From: Brevundimonas vesicularis NBRC 12165
GTDB taxonomy: Bacteria > Pseudomonadota > Alphaproteobacteria > Caulobacterales > Caulobacteraceae
DNA: 64,000 bases
Direction of reading: 5' to 3'
NCBI RefSeq assembly: GCF_001592205.1
Contig: NZ_BCWM01000003.1
Location: forward strand, 62,001-126,000
Shown piece after piece: positions 62,900 to 64,000 of the stretch. The position numbers were made by a program, and so were the translations under genes. Position 1 is the first letter of the stretch. The number at the start of each line of letters is the position of its first letter. Below the pieces are notes generated by a model. The model was not told the origin of the DNA and did no database searches. It saw nothing but the letters and a program-made list of their open reading frames with translations.

Positions 62900-62935
62900 A
62901 CGGCTAGCAAGGCGCGTTGAGCCGAAACATTCCCC
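62900..62935 (-). promoter_or_regulatory. Shared bipartite motif, leftward copy
   Basis: On the minus strand GGGGAATGTTTCGGC (62935-62921), fourteen bases, then TAGCCGT (62906-62900). The same two-part arrangement occurs before the two rightward genes. It lies 58-93 bases upstream of the TIG-like gene. It looks like an alternative-sigma (ECF-type) promoter or an activator site plus -10 element. Confidence 0.6.
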
Positions 62936-62940
62936 GCCGG

Positions 62941-62976
62941 GGGGAATGTTTCGGCGACGGCGCCGCTCCTACCCTG
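62941..62976 (+). promoter_or_regulatory. Shared bipartite motif, rightward copy for the DUF3617 gene
   Basis: GGGGAATGTTTCGGC at 62941-62955, fourteen bases, then TACCCTG at 62970-62976. Together with the leftward copy it makes a perfect 15-bp palindrome with a five-base centre (62921-62955), serving divergent genes. Confidence 0.6.
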
Positions 62977-63026
62977 ATGCGCGGGTCCGCACCGTTACGG
63001 CCCGCGAAACCGAAGGAAGCAGGGCT

Positions 63027-63539
63027 ATGAAAGCGACGATCGGGAACACCAATATGACATGGATCGGTGCTGCGTTCGGCGTGGCGGCGACCCTTCTGAT
63101 CACAGGCTGCGACGCCCAATCGAACGCGACGGACCGAGCCGCCAACAATGCCTCTGCTTCGGCGCCCAGCCGCTCGGCGACGGCGGCCCGTCGCCTGAAC
63201 GACGGCCTGTGGGAAACGGTTACGACCGTGAACGGTCACGCCATGCCCCCCGCGCGCAACTGCATCACCAAGGCGACAGCCGACGAGGTCAATGGCGATG
63301 ACGCCTCCGTCCGCCGCGGCCTAGCCCAGGCCAACCCTGCTCCAAGATGCGAAGTGCAAAACGTGGAGATCAAAGGGTCTCAGATCGCTTTCGACACGAT
63401 CTGCGACGGTCAGACCGTTCACTCCGTCATCACCTACGATGGAGATCGCTACGCCGGCGAGATGACGGCCGCTGGCATGGGCGTCATGGCGTTAAGCGCG
63501 CATCGTGTTGGCGCATGCCCGGCCCGGCAGGGCGGCTGA
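63027..63539 (+). CDS. DUF3617 lipoprotein
   Basis: A 170-residue periplasmic lipoprotein: signal with lipobox LITGC (cysteine near residue 28), an Ala/Ser-rich linker, then a DUF3617 domain with LNDGLWETVTTVNGHAMPP, conserved cysteines (RNCITKAT, PRCEVQNVEI, DTICDGQTV, GACP) that probably pair, and a beta-rich core. The ATG at 63027 has AAGGAAG twelve bases and AGGG five bases upstream. The function of the family is unknown; members are found in many proteobacterial envelopes. Confidence 0.85.
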   Translation: MKATIGNTNMTWIGAAFGVAATLLITGCDAQSNATDRAANNASASAPSRSATAARRLNDGLWETVTTVNGHAMPPARNCITKATADEVNGDDASVRRGLAQANPAPRCEVQNVEIKGSQIAFDTICDGQTVHSVITYDGDRYAGEMTAAGMGVMALSAHRVGACPARQGG

Positions 63540-63554
63540 ACCCATCCCTTCGAG

Positions 63555-63590
63555 GGGGAATATTTCGGCTGGCGGCCGATTGGTAAGCGT
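63555..63590 (+). promoter_or_regulatory. Shared bipartite motif, copy before the adhesin gene
   Basis: GGGGAATATTTCGGC at 63555-63569 (one base different from the other copies), fourteen bases, then TAAGCGT at 63584-63590. It lies about 95 bases before the adhesin start codon. Confidence 0.6.
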
Positions 63591-63682
63591 CCCGTCCTGA
63601 TCGACACGAGGCGCGTCTCCTTCCCTTCGGTTGAAGCTGGAGACGCCTCGTCGTGTGGTCGTGCAGCAGCCCGGAGATCCCG

Positions 63683-64000
63683 ATGAAAGCCCAATCCTTA
63701 ACCCTCGCCCTTGGCCTTTGCGCCGCTCTCGCCTTCGGCGCTCCTGCTTTCGCCCAGGTCGCGCTAGGCGGTGGTTCGGCGGTCCATCCCACCGATACAG
63801 CGGTCGGCCGCACGGCTGAGGCGACGGGCGGCGGCGCGACCGCCGTGGGCGACGCCGCCAAGGCGAAAGGAGACAGCTCGACCGCCCTCGGCGCCGACTC
63901 TCAAGCCGCTGGCGAAAGATCCACCGCCGTAGGTCAGAACGCCCAGGCCACCGACGCCTTGGGTACCGCCTTGGGGCAGGGCTCGGCCGCCAGCGGCGCG
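63683..64000 (+). CDS. YadA-like trimeric autotransporter adhesin, 3' truncated by window edge
   Basis: The first 106 residues of a surface adhesin. A signal peptide (MKAQSLTLALGLCAALAFGA, cleavage at AFAQ) is followed by repeats of the YadA/Hia head type: TAVGDAAKAKGDSSTALGAD, then AAGERSTAVGQNAQATD and GTALGQGSAASGA, with a period of about 14 residues. Such heads fold into trimeric left-handed beta-rolls that bind surfaces or host matrix. GGAG precedes the ATG by eight bases. Length, stalk and membrane anchor lie beyond the window. Confidence 0.88.
   Translation, partial: MKAQSLTLALGLCAALAFGAPAFAQVALGGGSAVHPTDTAVGRTAEATGGGATAVGDAAKAKGDSSTALGADSQAAGERSTAVGQNAQATDALGTALGQGSAASGA

Noticed and set aside
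63541-63682. A fourth palindrome mirroring the 62921 site
   Set aside because: Only the rightward arm GGGGAATATTTCGGC is present; no complementary arm, so it was kept as a single motif copy.
9-64000. CRISPR array, prophage or insertion sequence
   Set aside because: Looked for regular direct repeats with spacers, transposase motifs and integrase genes; none seen.

Overview
The window is high-GC (mostly about 65-72 percent by eye), densely packed, and reads as the chromosome of a free-living alphaproteobacterium of the Caulobacterales, most likely Brevundimonas or a close relative. The evidence is indirect: many TonB-dependent receptors, secreted S46 and S9 peptidases, an alphaproteobacterial GTTC-N7-GTTC LexA-type box, CHASE3 chemoreceptor architecture, and palindromic intergenic repeats of the kind common in this order. 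No 16S gene is present, so the genus is an inference.

Layout. 1-8.1 kb: an RND pump plus outer-membrane factor, two small genes (one behind a LexA-type box), and a TetR-EmrB-EmrA-type efflux operon. 8.1-17 kb: a GNAT enzyme coupled to the first of two S46 dipeptidyl peptidases, a DevC/DevA/DevB-like ABC exporter, and a crotonase. 17-23.5 kb: housekeeping genes (DUF1289, retropepsin-like protease, pgsA, beta-carbonic anhydrase, uvrC, DMT transporter, esterase, NUDIX). 23.5-26 kb: a low-GC two-gene island, a nuclease-like protein coupled to a winged-helix-like protein, of unknown function. 26-37 kb: pteridine-reductase-like SDR and folB, small membrane proteins, a stress SDR, opgH with an acyltransferase-DUF998 fusion (osmoregulated periplasmic glucan), DUF1338 dioxygenase, msrA and tRNA-Ser(GGA).

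37-46 kb: an SDR remnant, lldD, and a compact galactan-utilisation locus (GH2 beta-galactosidase, TonB receptor, GH53 endo-galactanase). 47-55 kb: a CHASE3 chemoreceptor, a second TonB receptor, and a TctD/TctE-like two-component system divergent from a Tat-type lipoprotein binding protein that has no permease beside it. 55.1-60.3 kb: the most striking region, in which a well-formed tandem glycine riboswitch precedes a TonB-dependent receptor followed by a secreted S9 prolyl-oligopeptidase-type enzyme. This suggests glycine-responsive control of outer-membrane peptide uptake rather than the usual control of glycine cleavage. 60.6-64 kb: a LuxR-type regulator, a secreted TIG-like protein, a DUF3617 lipoprotein and the start of a YadA-like trimeric adhesin. 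The last three are all preceded by the same bipartite promoter-like motif (GGGGAATNTTTCGGC, 14 bases, TA), twice as a perfect divergent palindrome. This looks like a small cell-surface regulon.

The best candidates for undescribed biology are the glycine riboswitch-TonB receptor-peptidase unit, the two-gene low-GC island, the shared motif regulon at the right end, and the LexA-boxed small protein at 4.2 kb. All functional statements rest on motif recognition by eye; no database search was run.
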